Of a stretch of 64,000 bases of DNA, positions 8,822 to 17,780 are shown piece by piece. Each line of letters opens with the position of its first letter. Position 1 is the first letter of the stretch. The notes under the pieces are model-generated. The model saw only the letters and a list, made by a program, of their open reading frames with translations, had not been told where the DNA came from and did not search any database. The stretch is taken from contig NZ_JACCBA010000001.1 of NCBI RefSeq assembly GCF_013409365.1, forward strand, positions 2,294,001 through 2,358,000. Direction: 5' to 3'. Both the position numbers and the translations under genes were made by a program. The DNA is from Actinomadura luteofluorescens. Its GTDB lineage: Bacteria; Actinomycetota; Actinomycetes; Streptosporangiales; Streptosporangiaceae.

Positions 8822-9589
8822 TCACCGCGTGTCGGCGGCCTGTTGCCACATGCGGTTCACGGCGGCCCTGAGCAGCGGCCTCGGGACGAGGCGCAGCGCG
8901 GGGAGCGCGGCCTTGTACTGCATGCCGGGAACGCACAGCGCGCGGCCCGTCGCCACCGCCTCCAGCCCCGCCCGCGCCACGTCCTCGCGCCGCAGCCAGA
9001 GGAGGTTGGCCGGGACGTCGTCGTCGGTGCGGGTGAATCCCGGGCACAGCGCCGTCACATGGACGCCCTTCGCCGCGACCTCCGAGTGCAGGCTCTCGGA
9101 GAACGACGCCACGTACGCCTTCGTCGCCCCGTAGGTGGCGCTGCCGGGCGAGGGCGTGAACCCCGCCATCGACGCGACGTTCAGCACCCCGCCCCGGCCG
9201 CGCGCGATCATCCCGGGCAGGGCGGCGTGGGTGAGCCGCACGAGGGCGGCCACGTTCAGCTCGATCTGCGCCAGGTGGTCGTCCACCGGCAGTTCCGCGA
9301 ACGCTCCGAAGGCCCCGTACCCGGCGTTGTTGACCAGCAGCTCGACCGGCTCGGCGCGCAGCCGCCCCTCGACCTCGGCGCGCCGCGCTGGATCGGTGAG
9401 GTCGGCGGCCATGACCTCCACGGCCACCCGGTACCGTTCGACGAGTTCGCGGGCCAGTCCGTCCAGCCGCTCGCTCCGGCGGGCCACGATCACCAGGTCG
9501 GTGCCGCGGCCGGCCAGGAGGCGGGCGAAGCTCTCGCCGATACCGCTGGACGCCCCCGTCACGAGCGCGGTCCGGTACGCATGTCGCAT
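8822..9589 (-). CDS. Short-chain dehydrogenase/reductase
   Basis: 255 aa classical SDR. Residues 11-18 carry the NAD(P) motif TGASSGIG, then the structural motif NNAGYG, and the catalytic YGATK (YxxxK) preceded by a Ser. The start MRHAYRTALVTG at 9589 is preferred; upstream in-frame codons give an unrelated extension. Cofactor is probably NADP(H), since VARRSERL puts Arg residues after the second beta strand. The substrate is not deducible. It lies 171 bp from the desaturase and is probably transcribed from its own promoter. Confidence 0.88.
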   Translation of the reverse strand: MRHAYRTALVTGASSGIGESFARLLAGRGTDLVIVARRSERLDGLARELVERYRVAVEVMAADLTDPARRAEVEGRLRAEPVELLVNNAGYGAFGAFAELPVDDHLAQIELNVAALVRLTHAALPGMIARGRGGVLNVASMAGFTPSPGSATYGATKAYVASFSESLHSEVAAKGVHVTALCPGFTRTDDDVPANLLWLRREDVARAGLEAVATGRALCVPGMQYKAALPALRLVPRPLLRAAVNRMWQQAADTR

Positions 9590-9656
9590 GGCGGCAGATG
9601 CTATCGGCGGTTCTTCGCGCACCCCCACAGCACGCCCAAAAAACACAAATAACGTT

Positions 9657-10322
9657 TCAGCCCGCGAGTTCTGAGGTGCGCTCAGGGTCGCCCCCAGCGT
9701 ACTCGGGAGGCGGCAGCATCGTGGCCGGGTCCTCGCCGGCCACCCACAACCCCACCATGAACGCGGTCGCCGCCTCCAGGAGCCCGGCTCTCTCCAGGCT
9801 CCCGCCGTCCATCGGCACGCAGCCGAGGTCGCCCACCAGGCCCCGCACCACGGCGAGGGCCTCCTCGTCGTCCCCGCACAGCGGAACCCCGAGGGGACGC
9901 CCCGCGAACGCCGGGGGCGTCATCCGCCACACGCTCTCGTGGCAGGTGCTGAAGGCCTTGACGACCCGCGCGCCGGTGGCGTCGGCGATCCGCCGCGCCG
10001 CGGACGGGCCGCCCGCCGTCTTGAGCCGCTCGAAGGGCGGCTCCATGGGGTTGGTGCAGTCGATCAGCACGCGGCCCTCCAGCGGCCCCGCCTCGCGCAG
10101 GACGTCCTGGACGCCCTCGTGCCAGACGGCGAGGAGCACCGCGTCCCCGGACTCCGCGGCCTCCCGCAGCGTGCCGCCGGTCGCGCCGTGCCCGATCCGT
10201 CCGGCCAGCGCGACCGCCTTCGCGGGCGTCCGCGCCCCGATCCGCACCTGGTGTCCCTTGCGCGCCCACTGCGTGGCGAGCGCGTCCGCCATGGCGCCCG
10301 CGCCGAGCACTCCGATCCGCAT
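9657..10322 (-). CDS. NADPH-dependent F420 reductase-like oxidoreductase
   Basis: 221 aa. N-terminal Rossmann motif GVLGAGAMADALA and the block CTNPMEPP place it in the COG2085/NADP-dependent F420 oxidoreductase family (F420H2:NADP reductase and relatives). ARTPAK after strand two favours NADP. Many family members in actinomycetes are not true F420 enzymes, so the cofactor partner is open. The gene is divergent from a (broken) HxlR regulator, whose usual target is the facing oxidoreductase. Confidence 0.8.
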   Translation of the reverse strand: MRIGVLGAGAMADALATQWARKGHQVRIGARTPAKAVALAGRIGHGATGGTLREAAESGDAVLLAVWHEGVQDVLREAGPLEGRVLIDCTNPMEPPFERLKTAGGPSAARRIADATGARVVKAFSTCHESVWRMTPPAFAGRPLGVPLCGDDEEALAVVRGLVGDLGCVPMDGGSLERAGLLEAATAFMVGLWVAGEDPATMLPPPEYAGGDPERTSELAG

Positions 10323-10323
10323 G

Positions 10324-10389
10324 ACGTCCCTCCCGTTCGTTTACCGTCGGTCGGGACGTTAGGCGGTCCGTTCCGCACCATCCGGTGCG
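10324..10389. promoter_or_regulatory. Divergent intergenic region with two inverted repeats
   Basis: Between the F420 reductase-like gene and the HxlR gene are ACGTCCC (10324-10330) paired with GGGACGT (10353-10359), and CGCACC (10374-10379) paired with GGTGCG (10384-10389) with a four-base spacer. Either could be the HxlR-dimer site controlling both genes. Confidence 0.4.
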
Positions 10390-10405
10390 TATCGGAAGGG
10401 GCAGG

Positions 10406-10778
10406 ATGGCGGGCGAACCCATGGACGAGTACGAGTACATCGCCGACTGCCGGACGCGGCTCGGCCTCGACCTGCTGTCCGGCACGTGGACGGGCGTCGT
10501 GCTGTGGACGCTCCAGCACGGCCCGCTGCGTCCGGGCGAGATGCGGGCGCGGATCGGCGGCATCAGCCACAAGGTGCTGACCGAGACGCTCCGCCGCCTC
10601 GAACGCGACGGCCCTGGTGGCCCGCCGCCGCTACGCCGAGGCGCCCCCGCGCGTCGAGTACGAGCTGACCGCGCCGGGGCGCGGGATGCTCGAACCCCTC
10701 GCCGCCCTCGGCCGCTGGACCGAGCGCTACGCCGAGGAGGTGCTCGACACGCGGGAGAGCGCGCTCAGCGACCGGTGA
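10406..10778 (+). pseudogene. HxlR-family regulator, frameshifted
   Basis: Winged-helix HxlR regulator of about 123 aa when repaired. Start ATG at 10406 behind a GGAAGGGG ribosome site. The first 67 codons encode the HTH (MRARIGGISHKVLTETLRRL). The reading then breaks at the CCC run 10612-10614: removing one C restores LVARRRYAEAPPRVEYELT, the family's wing and C-terminal helix, ending at the TGA 10776-10778. As given, the frame runs on into antisense of the next gene. Either a real one-base insertion or a sequencing error in the C run. The repaired end overlaps the enoyl-CoA hydratase stop by 14 bp. Confidence 0.8.
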
Positions 10779-11547
10779 AGGTGGCCTTGCCGGGCCCCTC
10801 CTCCATGAAGCTCTTCATCCCGATGGCCTGGTCCTCGGTGGCGAACAGCGCCGCGAACTGCGTCCGCTCGATCTCCAGCCCGGTGTCGAGGTCGGCCTCA
10901 AGGCCCCGGTCGATGGCCTGCTTGGCGGCGCGCAGCGCGATCGCCGGACCGCCCACGAACGTCGACGCCCACTCCCGGGCGGCGGTGTAGACGGCGTCGT
11001 CCGCGACGACCCGGTCGACCAGGCCCATCGCGAGTGCCTCGTCCGCCGCGACGTGCCGTCCCGAGAAGATCAGGTCCTTGGCCTTCGACGGGCCGACCAG
11101 CCGGGCCAGCCGCTGCGTGCCGCCCGCGCCGGGGATGATGCCGAGCTGGATCTCCGGCTGCCCCACCTTCGCGCCCTCGCCCGCGACGCGGAAGTCGGCG
11201 GTCAGCGCCACCTCCAGCCCGCCGCCGAGCGCGTACCCGGTGATCGCGGCGATGACCGGCTTCGGGATCGCCGCGAGCGCCTTGGCGAAGTCCTGCAGCA
11301 GCCGCGAGTGGCCCGCCGACATCTCCGCGTACGACATCGGGGCCATCTCCTTGATGTCCGCACCCGCCGCGAACACCCGCTCGCCCCCGTACAGCACGAC
11401 CGCGCCGACCGCCTCGTCCTGCGTGACCTGCCGGGCCGCGTCGATCAGCTCGCGCTGCATCTGGGCGTTCAGGGCGTTCATCTTCGGACGGTCCAGCCTG
11501 ATCGTCGCGATCCCGTCCTCGACCTCGACCCGTACGAACTCGCCCAC
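10765..11547 (-). CDS. Enoyl-CoA hydratase
   Basis: Crotonase family, 260 aa, adding water to trans-2-enoyl-CoA in beta-oxidation. Oxyanion-hole residues are in AAGADIKEM (about 61-69) and GYALGGGLE (about 105-113). The catalytic region PEIQLGIIPGAGGTQRL is intact with the Glu of PEIQ and the C-terminal Glu in TEDQAIGM/FMEEG. Length and motifs match general short-chain EchA proteins. Single gene; no acyl-CoA dehydrogenase adjoins it. Confidence 0.93.
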   Translation of the reverse strand: MGEFVRVEVEDGIATIRLDRPKMNALNAQMQRELIDAARQVTQDEAVGAVVLYGGERVFAAGADIKEMAPMSYAEMSAGHSRLLQDFAKALAAIPKPVIAAITGYALGGGLEVALTADFRVAGEGAKVGQPEIQLGIIPGAGGTQRLARLVGPSKAKDLIFSGRHVAADEALAMGLVDRVVADDAVYTAAREWASTFVGGPAIALRAAKQAIDRGLEADLDTGLEIERTQFAALFATEDQAIGMKSFMEEGPGKATFTGR

Positions 11548-11643
11548 GGCGACCCTCCCTGTGCAACCCGATGGCAGACGCCCCGAGCCTAACCAGCGGG
11601 GCGCCGCACGCCCGCCGCCGGGCTCGCGGTCCGGCGGCGCGGG

Positions 11644-12540
11644 TCAGGCGGGGGCGGGGGTGGCGGACGGGTTCACGCCGACCGTGATCGTGGCGAGCAG
11701 CCCGCGCTCGATCCGGCCCCGGTGGACCGGGCGGACGGTCAGCAGGCCCGAACCCGCCTGCCGGTAGATGCCGTCCTCCTCCAGCTTCACCCGGGTGACC
11801 GTGTTGCTCCTGTACGGCTCCAGCGCGGCGACCTTCTCCGCCAGGTCCTCGGCGAAGAAGAACTGCCCGGTGTGGCTGACATGCCCGCCCGTGTAGGTCT
11901 TCTTCTCCGCGTCGACCCTGCCGCCGACGTGCACCTTCACGTGGATGTGCAGCGCCCGTCCCTGGTACCAGCCCGGGTGGATCGTCCGGAGTTCGGCGGT
12001 GCCGTGGCCGTTGGTGAGCTGGACGCCGCGAAGGAACGTCAGGTCGTTGTCGGGCTCGGCGTGCCCGCCGCCACCGCCGGGCGGCGGGCCGGCCGGTGTT
12101 CCCGTGGGCGGGGCCGTCGGGGTACCGGACGGCGGCGGCCCGCCCGGCAGCGTGTTGCCCTCGTACCCGGAGTAGACGCCGCCCGCGTCGCAGTGCCAGA
12201 TGTCCACGGCGGCGCGCTTGACCGGACGGCAGCCGGCGCCGGTGTCCACGACCGCGACCCGCAGGATCATCGGGACGCCCGGCCGGTCCTCGGTGACGTC
12301 CCGGCGGACCATCTCGTAGTCCAGGTAGTACGGGCCCTCGGTGGTCTCCGGGGACAGCACGCAGGCCGGGGCCGTCCCGTCCGTGACCTCCGCCACCGGG
12401 GCACCGGTCCTGCTCTGCGAGCCGTCCGCCAGGGCGGCGCCGCCGCCGACCGCGCCGAGCCCCGCGCCGCCCATCGCGGTGAGCGCCGCGCGGCGGCTCA
12501 CCCTGCCCTTTCCTTTCGCCGCCTGTCCGTTCGCTGCCAT
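11644..12540 (-). CDS. Tat-exported intradiol ring-cleavage dioxygenase
   Basis: 298 aa. Residues 14-38 form a twin-arginine signal (SRRAALTAMGGAG...). The mature part is the protocatechuate 3,4-dioxygenase/catechol 1,2-dioxygenase fold: TTEGPYYLDYEM at the start and the Fe ligand block HPGWYQGRALHIH (Tyr plus two His) in the core. A Gly/Pro-rich insert near residues 135-165 is unusual. Family members cleave catechols to muconates with Fe(III), but exported versions have poorly known substrates (lignin-type or extracellular phenolics). Ribosome site AGGAGG eight bases before ATG. A promoter may lie at 12590-12620 (TTGGTC-17-GATAGA on the minus strand). Confidence 0.87.
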   Translation of the reverse strand: MAANGQAAKGKGRVSRRAALTAMGGAGLGAVGGGAALADGSQSRTGAPVAEVTDGTAPACVLSPETTEGPYYLDYEMVRRDVTEDRPGVPMILRVAVVDTGAGCRPVKRAAVDIWHCDAGGVYSGYEGNTLPGGPPPSGTPTAPPTGTPAGPPPGGGGGHAEPDNDLTFLRGVQLTNGHGTAELRTIHPGWYQGRALHIHVKVHVGGRVDAEKKTYTGGHVSHTGQFFFAEDLAEKVAALEPYRSNTVTRVKLEEDGIYRQAGSGLLTVRPVHRGRIERGLLATITVGVNPSATPAPA

Positions 12541-12695
12541 CGGGGAGCCTCCTCGTCACGGGGACAGTGGTCTGGAGGGAGCCTCCATCTATCGGGTTAG
12601 AGGGGAATTTGACCAATATGAGAATTGCCTGAGTGACGGCTGTCAGGAAGCGTGAAGCGCGGCGGTGTCCGAGGCTGCTGGTAGCTTCGGGGACC

Positions 12696-15689
12696 ATGCT
12701 CGTCGCCCACGCCACCTGGCATGGCGGTGCGCTCTGCCTGTGGGCCGAACGCACCGGCCCGTACGAGCCCTCCCCGGACGTCCACCCCTTCGCGACCTGC
12801 GACTTCACCGGCACGTCCTACGAGCCGCTGCTGCGCGCCGCGTTCCGCGTCGAGCTGGCGATGTCGCTGCCCACCGCGGGCGACCACCCGCTCCCGTCGG
12901 CCGAGCTCGGCCCCGAGCCGGTGCGCGACGAGCCCGAGCTGCGGCCGTGGCGGGTCCCGGCCCTGGTCCTCGCGCCGTTCCCCGCGATGGCGCTGCTCCA
13001 GGCGGCCGAGCACAGCGCCGACGTCATCGCGGGCACCGACCTGCGCTTCCTGTGCATGCTCGCGGACGAGGCGGTGCACCTCGCCGGGCGCGGCCACGTC
13101 CTGCCCGCCCTCCTGCGCGAGGACGGCGACCTCGTGGCCCGCTGGCGGCCGGTGATCGACGACCCGGCGCGGTTCCGCGCGCTGGCCCGCGCCATGCCCG
13201 CCGCCTGCCGCGCGGCGGGCGGTGGGCGCCCCGCCGCCGAGGTGCTGCGCGAGGCGCTGTCGGCCCTGGTCGACACGGCCGTGCGGGGCGTGGTGCCGCA
13301 TCCGCTGCTGGTGTCGCGGCGCAAGGAGCTCGACCGGCTGCCCCTCGCCGAACGCTGGGTGATGGCGCTGACCGGGCCCTCCCCCGAGGTGGCCCGCGAA
13401 CCCCGCGACGACCCCGACGACCTGATCGCCGAGCTGGACGCGTGGGCCGCCGCGGCGCGCCGCCCGTCCGGCCCGCTGCGCGCCTGCTTCCGCCTCGCCG
13501 AACCGGGCGCCGAGGAGTTCCAGGAAGACGCCGAACCCGGCGACTCCTGGCGGGTCGAGTTCGCCCTCCAGGGCACCGACGACCCGAGCCTCTACATTCC
13601 CGCCGCGCTGGTCTGGGACGGCGAGGCCACCTCGATCCCGCAGGCCGAGGAGACCCTCCTCGCCGGGCTCGGCCGCGCCCTGCGCCTCTTCCCCGACCTG
13701 GCGCCCGCGCTCGACGGCCCCGCTCCCTGCGAGCTCCTGCTCGACACGGCGGGCGCGTTCCGCTTCCTCCGCCAGGCGGCCCCGATGCTCGCCGCGGCGG
13801 GCTTCGGCGTCCTGCTCCCCCAGTGGGCGGGCAAGGCCAAGCTCGGCATGAAGCTCACCGCCCGCAACGAGGACCCGGAGGCCTCCGCGGGGTCGGCGGC
13901 GCCGTCGGGCTTCGACCTGAAGTCGATGGTCGACTTCCGCTGGGACCTCGCCATCGGCGACGAAAGCATCGACGAGGCCGAGCTGGAGGAACTGGCCCGG
14001 CTGAAGACCCCCCTCGTCCGCCTGCGCGGCCAGTGGGTGGAGCTCGACGAGCACCAGCTGGAGGCGGCTCTCGACTTCCTGCGCCACCCGCGCCGCGGCC
14101 GCATGACCGCCGCCGAGGCGATCCGCGCGATCGTGCACGCCGGCGACGACGTCCTCCCCCTGACCGAGGTCGACGCCACCGGCCCCCTCGGCGACCTCCT
14201 CTCCGGCGAGGCCGACCGCCGCCTCACCCCCATGCGCACCCCCGAGGACCTGAACGCCGAGCTGCGGCCCTACCAGGAGCGCGGGCTCGCCTGGCTGACG
14301 TTCATGAACGACCTCGGCCTGGGCGCCCTTCTCGCGGACGACATGGGGCTCGGGAAGACGATATCGGTGCTCTCACTGCTTGTTCACGAACGAAAAGATG
14401 GTGCGACGACCCCTCCCACACTAGCCATTCTCCCGATGTCGCTGGTGGGGAACTGGCAGCGGGAGGCGGCTCGGTTCACGCCCAAGCTGCGGGTGTACGT
14501 GCACCACGGGACGGGGCGGCACCGGGGCGAGGATCTCGCCGCGGCGGTGGCGTCGGCCGATCTGGTGCTCACCACGTACGGGACGGCGGCGCGAGACGCG
14601 GAGACGCTCGCGCCGTTCGAGTGGGAGCGGGTCATCTGCGACGAGGCGCAGGCGCTCAAGAACAGCGGGACGCGGCAGGCGCGGGCGGTGCGGAGCATCC
14701 CGGCGCGGAGCCGGATCGCGCTCACCGGCACGCCGGTGGAGAACCACCTGACCGAGCTGTGGTCGATCATGGAGTTCGCGAACCCGGGGCTGCTCGGGCC
14801 GCGGAGCGCGTTCCGGCGGCGGTTCGCGATCCCGATCGAGCGGGAGGGCGACGAGCAGGCGGCACTGGCGCTGCGGCGGGCGACGCAGCCGTTCGTCCTG
14901 CGCCGCCTCAAGACCGACAAGTCGATCATCTCGGACCTGCCGGAGAAGCAGGAGATCAAGGTCTACTGCAACCTGACGGCCGAGCAGGCGTCGCTCTACC
15001 GGGCGACCGTCGACGACATGCTCCAGCAGATCGCCGAGGCGGAGGAGGCCAAGCGGCGCGGGCTGGTGCTGGCGACGATGGCCAAGCTCAAGCAGGTCTG
15101 CAACCATCCGGCGCAGCTGCTCAAGGACGGCTCGCGCCTGCCCGGCCGGTCGGGCAAGCTCGAACGGCTGGAGGAGATCTGCGCCGAGGTCCTCGACCAG
15201 GGCGAGAAGGCGCTCGTCTTCACCCAGTACGCCGAGTTCGGGTCGATGCTCCAGCCCTACCTGGCGGCGCGGCTCGAACGGCCGGTGCTGTGGCTGCACG
15301 GCGGGACGTCCAAGCAGGGGCGCGACGACCTGGTCCAGCGGTTCCAGCGGGACTCCGAACCCTCGATCTTCCTGCTGTCCCTCAAGGCCGCCGGGACGGG
15401 CCTGACGCTGACCGCCGCCAACCACGTCGTGCACGTCGACCGCTGGTGGAACCCGGCCGTGGAGGACCAGGCCACCGACCGGGCGTTCCGCATCGGGCAG
15501 ACCCGCGACGTCCAGGTCCGCAAGTTCATCTGCGTCGGGACGATGGAGGAGCGCGTCGACGAGATGATCGAGCGCAAGAAGGCCCTGGCCGACTCGATCG
15601 TCGGCACCGGGGAGGACTGGCTGACCGAGCTGTCGGTCGCCGAGCTGCGCGACGTGCTGCGGCTGTCGCCGGAGGCGGTGAGCGAGTAG
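12696..15689 (+). CDS. SNF2-family DEAD/DEAH helicase (HelZ-like)
   Basis: 997 aa from ATG 12696 (MLVAHATWHGG, the family N-terminus). An N-terminal actinobacterial SNF2-associated region (DUF3670-like) spans about 1-520. Walker A DDMGLGKT is at about 547-554 and DEAQ at about 648. The C-terminal helicase half ends with TDRAFRIGQTRDVQV (motif VI) at about 928-942. DNA translocase, likely in repair or chromatin access. It overlaps the next gene by one base (TAG/GTG), so the SWIM protein is a probable partner. Codon use changes near 14360-14440: C-ending codons before, G-ending after, with an A/T-richer stretch between. Confidence 0.93.
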   Translation: MLVAHATWHGGALCLWAERTGPYEPSPDVHPFATCDFTGTSYEPLLRAAFRVELAMSLPTAGDHPLPSAELGPEPVRDEPELRPWRVPALVLAPFPAMALLQAAEHSADVIAGTDLRFLCMLADEAVHLAGRGHVLPALLREDGDLVARWRPVIDDPARFRALARAMPAACRAAGGGRPAAEVLREALSALVDTAVRGVVPHPLLVSRRKELDRLPLAERWVMALTGPSPEVAREPRDDPDDLIAELDAWAAAARRPSGPLRACFRLAEPGAEEFQEDAEPGDSWRVEFALQGTDDPSLYIPAALVWDGEATSIPQAEETLLAGLGRALRLFPDLAPALDGPAPCELLLDTAGAFRFLRQAAPMLAAAGFGVLLPQWAGKAKLGMKLTARNEDPEASAGSAAPSGFDLKSMVDFRWDLAIGDESIDEAELEELARLKTPLVRLRGQWVELDEHQLEAALDFLRHPRRGRMTAAEAIRAIVHAGDDVLPLTEVDATGPLGDLLSGEADRRLTPMRTPEDLNAELRPYQERGLAWLTFMNDLGLGALLADDMGLGKTISVLSLLVHERKDGATTPPTLAILPMSLVGNWQREAARFTPKLRVYVHHGTGRHRGEDLAAAVASADLVLTTYGTAARDAETLAPFEWERVICDEAQALKNSGTRQARAVRSIPARSRIALTGTPVENHLTELWSIMEFANPGLLGPRSAFRRRFAIPIEREGDEQAALALRRATQPFVLRRLKTDKSIISDLPEKQEIKVYCNLTAEQASLYRATVDDMLQQIAEAEEAKRRGLVLATMAKLKQVCNHPAQLLKDGSRLPGRSGKLERLEEICAEVLDQGEKALVFTQYAEFGSMLQPYLAARLERPVLWLHGGTSKQGRDDLVQRFQRDSEPSIFLLSLKAAGTGLTLTAANHVVHVDRWWNPAVEDQATDRAFRIGQTRDVQVRKFICVGTMEERVDEMIERKKALADSIVGTGEDWLTELSVAELRDVLRLSPEAVSE

Positions 15690-16465
15690 TGGACGAGGGC
15701 CTCAGGGCGCGCACCAGGCGGGGGTCGATCGGGGCGCGGTGGTGGTCGCGGCGCTTCATCGACCTGGTGGAGTCGTTCGCCGACGCCGGGCGCCTCCAGC
15801 GGGGCCGCGCCTACGCCCGCGGGGGCAACGTGTTCGACCTGCGGGTGGAGGCGCACGAGGTGACCGCGAAGGTGCGGGGCTCGGCGCCGGAGCCGTACGA
15901 GGTGGCGCTCGGCATCGAGGCGATCGACGAGGACGGCTGGCGCGCGGTGGAGGCGGAGCTGGCGTCCCGCGCGCTGTTCCGGGCCCGGCTGCTGGCCGGG
16001 GAGATGCCGCCGGAGATCGAGTGGGTGTTCGCCGAACTGGGGCTCGCGCTGTTCCCGGACTCCGCGTCCGACCTGCACCTGATGTGCGACTGCCCCGACT
16101 GGGGCGACCCGTGCAAGCACGCCGCCGCCGTCCTCTATCTGCTGGCCGAGGCGTTCGACGACGACCCGTTCCTCATCCTCCAGTGGAACGGGCGGCGCCG
16201 TGACCAGCTGCTCGGCGCGCTGCGGCGCGCCACCGGCACCGAGCCCGACCCGCTGGAGATGCGGGAGGAGCCGCTCACCGCCGAGGGGTTCTGGACGCCG
16301 CCGTCCGGGCTGGCCCGGCTGCGCGAGCGCCCGCCCGCGCCGCCCGTCCCGCCGGGGTTCGTGCTGCAGCTTGCCGCGCCCCCGCCGGTCCGCGTCCGGC
16401 GCCGCGCGCTGGCGGACGTGCTGGCCCCCGCCTACGAGGCGCTCGCCGGGCAGGACGAGGACTAG
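15689..16465 (+). CDS. SWIM zinc-finger protein
   Basis: 258 aa from a GTG sharing its G with the helicase stop TAG. The SWIM motif CDCPDWGDPCKH (CxC...CxH) lies near residues 132-143. N-terminal part (RFIDLVESFADAGRLQRGRAYARGGNVFDL) is typical of SWIM proteins that accompany SNF2 helicases in actinomycetes. The finger should bind zinc and mediate DNA or protein contact for the helicase. The C-terminus is Pro-rich. Its stop TAG lies inside CTAG, which is also the stop of the convergent sensor kinase. Confidence 0.88.
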   Translation: MDEGLRARTRRGSIGARWWSRRFIDLVESFADAGRLQRGRAYARGGNVFDLRVEAHEVTAKVRGSAPEPYEVALGIEAIDEDGWRAVEAELASRALFRARLLAGEMPPEIEWVFAELGLALFPDSASDLHLMCDCPDWGDPCKHAAAVLYLLAEAFDDDPFLILQWNGRRRDQLLGALRRATGTEPDPLEMREEPLTAEGFWTPPSGLARLRERPPAPPVPPGFVLQLAAPPPVRVRRRALADVLAPAYEALAGQDED

Positions 16466-17631
16466 AGCGGCAGGCGGGCGCGGACGGTGAAGCCGCCGTC
16501 CGGGCCGGGCCCGGCGTCGAGGCCGCCGCCGAGCGCCTCGGCGCGGTCCCGCATCCCGCGGATGCCGCTGCCGCCGGCCGACGGCGCGCCGGATCCGGGC
16601 GTCCCGTCGTCCTCGACGCTGACGACGACGTCCTCGGCGCCGTAGCGGACGCGGACGACGGCGGACGTCGCGCCGGAGTGCCGGGTGACGTTGGTGAGCG
16701 CCTCCTGGACGATCCGGTACGCGGCGAGGTCGGCCTCGGCGGGCAGCGGGCGCGGCTCGCCCTCCACCTCGGTGCGGATCTTCAGCCCGGCCGCCGCGAG
16801 GCCCCCGGTCAGCTCGTCCAGCCGGGCGAGGCCGGGGGCGGGCGCGACCGGGGCGGCCTCGTCGACCTGCCGCAGGACGCCGAGGGTGGCGCGCATCTCC
16901 CGCAGCACGTCCTTGCTGGCCTGCTTGATCGCGGTGAGGGCGTCCTCGGCGCGCTGCGGCTCGCGGCGCAGGCCGTGCAGCGCGGCGGTGGCCTGCACGT
17001 TGATGAGCGAGATGTTGTGGCCGAGGACGTCGTGCAGCTCGCGGGCGATGCGCAGCCGCTCCTCGATGGCGCGGCGGCGGGCCTCGGCCTCGCGGCCGCG
17101 CTCGGCGACGCGGGCGCGCTCCTGCGCCTCGCGCAGGTAGGCGCGGCGGTTGCGGACGACGCCGCCGATGGCGACGACCGCGACGAACCAGCCGATGAGC
17201 AGGAAGCCGGCCGCGTCGGCGAGGTGGTTGACGTCGTCGCGGCGGTCGCCGGCCACGGTGCCGGCCACCGCGATCCCGACGAGGACGACGGCCGCGGTGA
17301 GGTGGCCTTCGGCCGCCGCCGTGTAGAGGGCGACGACGAAGGTGAGCACGGCCGGGCCGTCCGGTTCGGTGACCGGGTAGTAGACGGCGCAGGCGGCCAG
17401 CGTGACGGCGGCGACCGCGACCGGATGGCTCCGGCGGAAGTACAGCGCCCCGCAGGCGACCACCAGCAGCGCCCAGCTGTAGAGGGGCATCCGCGAGGGC
17501 GACCCCGTGTGGATCGACACGAGGGTCATCGCGGCCAGGACGGCGAAGGCTCCGCCGGCCAGCGCGGCGTCCGCGGTACGGCCGGTCGGCAGCCAGGGGA
17601 CCGGCCGCGCGTCCCGGTCAGCAAGTCGCAC
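16462..17631 (-). CDS. NarL-type sensor histidine kinase (orphan)
   Basis: 389 aa from GTG 17631, chosen for its AGGATGG ribosome site; upstream ATGs lack one. About five transmembrane segments form the N-terminal 165 residues. A coiled region of Arg/Glu/Ala repeats leads to the HisKA_3 phosphoacceptor block ARELHDVLGHNISLI and a C-terminal HATPase (QEALTNVTRH, then GSGIRGMRDRA). No response regulator of the usual LuxR type lies on either side, so it is an orphan in this window. It faces the small HTH gene pair, whose products could be functionally linked; that is speculation. Confidence 0.9.
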   Translation of the reverse strand: MRLADRDARPVPWLPTGRTADAALAGGAFAVLAAMTLVSIHTGSPSRMPLYSWALLVVACGALYFRRSHPVAVAAVTLAACAVYYPVTEPDGPAVLTFVVALYTAAAEGHLTAAVVLVGIAVAGTVAGDRRDDVNHLADAAGFLLIGWFVAVVAIGGVVRNRRAYLREAQERARVAERGREAEARRRAIEERLRIARELHDVLGHNISLINVQATAALHGLRREPQRAEDALTAIKQASKDVLREMRATLGVLRQVDEAAPVAPAPGLARLDELTGGLAAAGLKIRTEVEGEPRPLPAEADLAAYRIVQEALTNVTRHSGATSAVVRVRYGAEDVVVSVEDDGTPGSGAPSAGGSGIRGMRDRAEALGGGLDAGPGPDGGFTVRARLPL

Positions 17632-17679
17632 ATGTCCATCCTGCCAGCATCGGCTCGCTTGCATGTCCGATACGAGATG

Positions 17680-17693
17680 TAGTACTTCTACTA
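17680..17693. promoter_or_regulatory. Inverted repeat between sensor kinase and HTH gene
   Basis: TAGTA (17680-17684) and TACTA (17689-17693) around CTTC, in an unusually A/T-rich patch of the divergent intergenic region. Possible operator for the XRE-type regulator encoded downstream. No clear -35/-10 pair. Confidence 0.35.
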
Positions 17694-17747
17694 TCAACAG
17701 ATGCATCCATGCTGCGTTACGTCCAAGGACAGATACAGGAGGTGCGC

Positions 17748-17780
17748 GTGAGCGGGACCCTCGAAGGGCGCGGGCCGTGA
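17748..17780 (+). other. Possible ten-codon leader ORF
   Basis: GTG at 17748 follows a strong AGGAGG (17737-17742) by five bases and opens a ten-codon reading frame that stops at TGA 17778-17780. That stop overlaps the GTG (17777) of the HTH gene as GTGA. Either a coupling leader peptide or the true start of the HTH gene separated by a frameshift. Confidence 0.35.
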
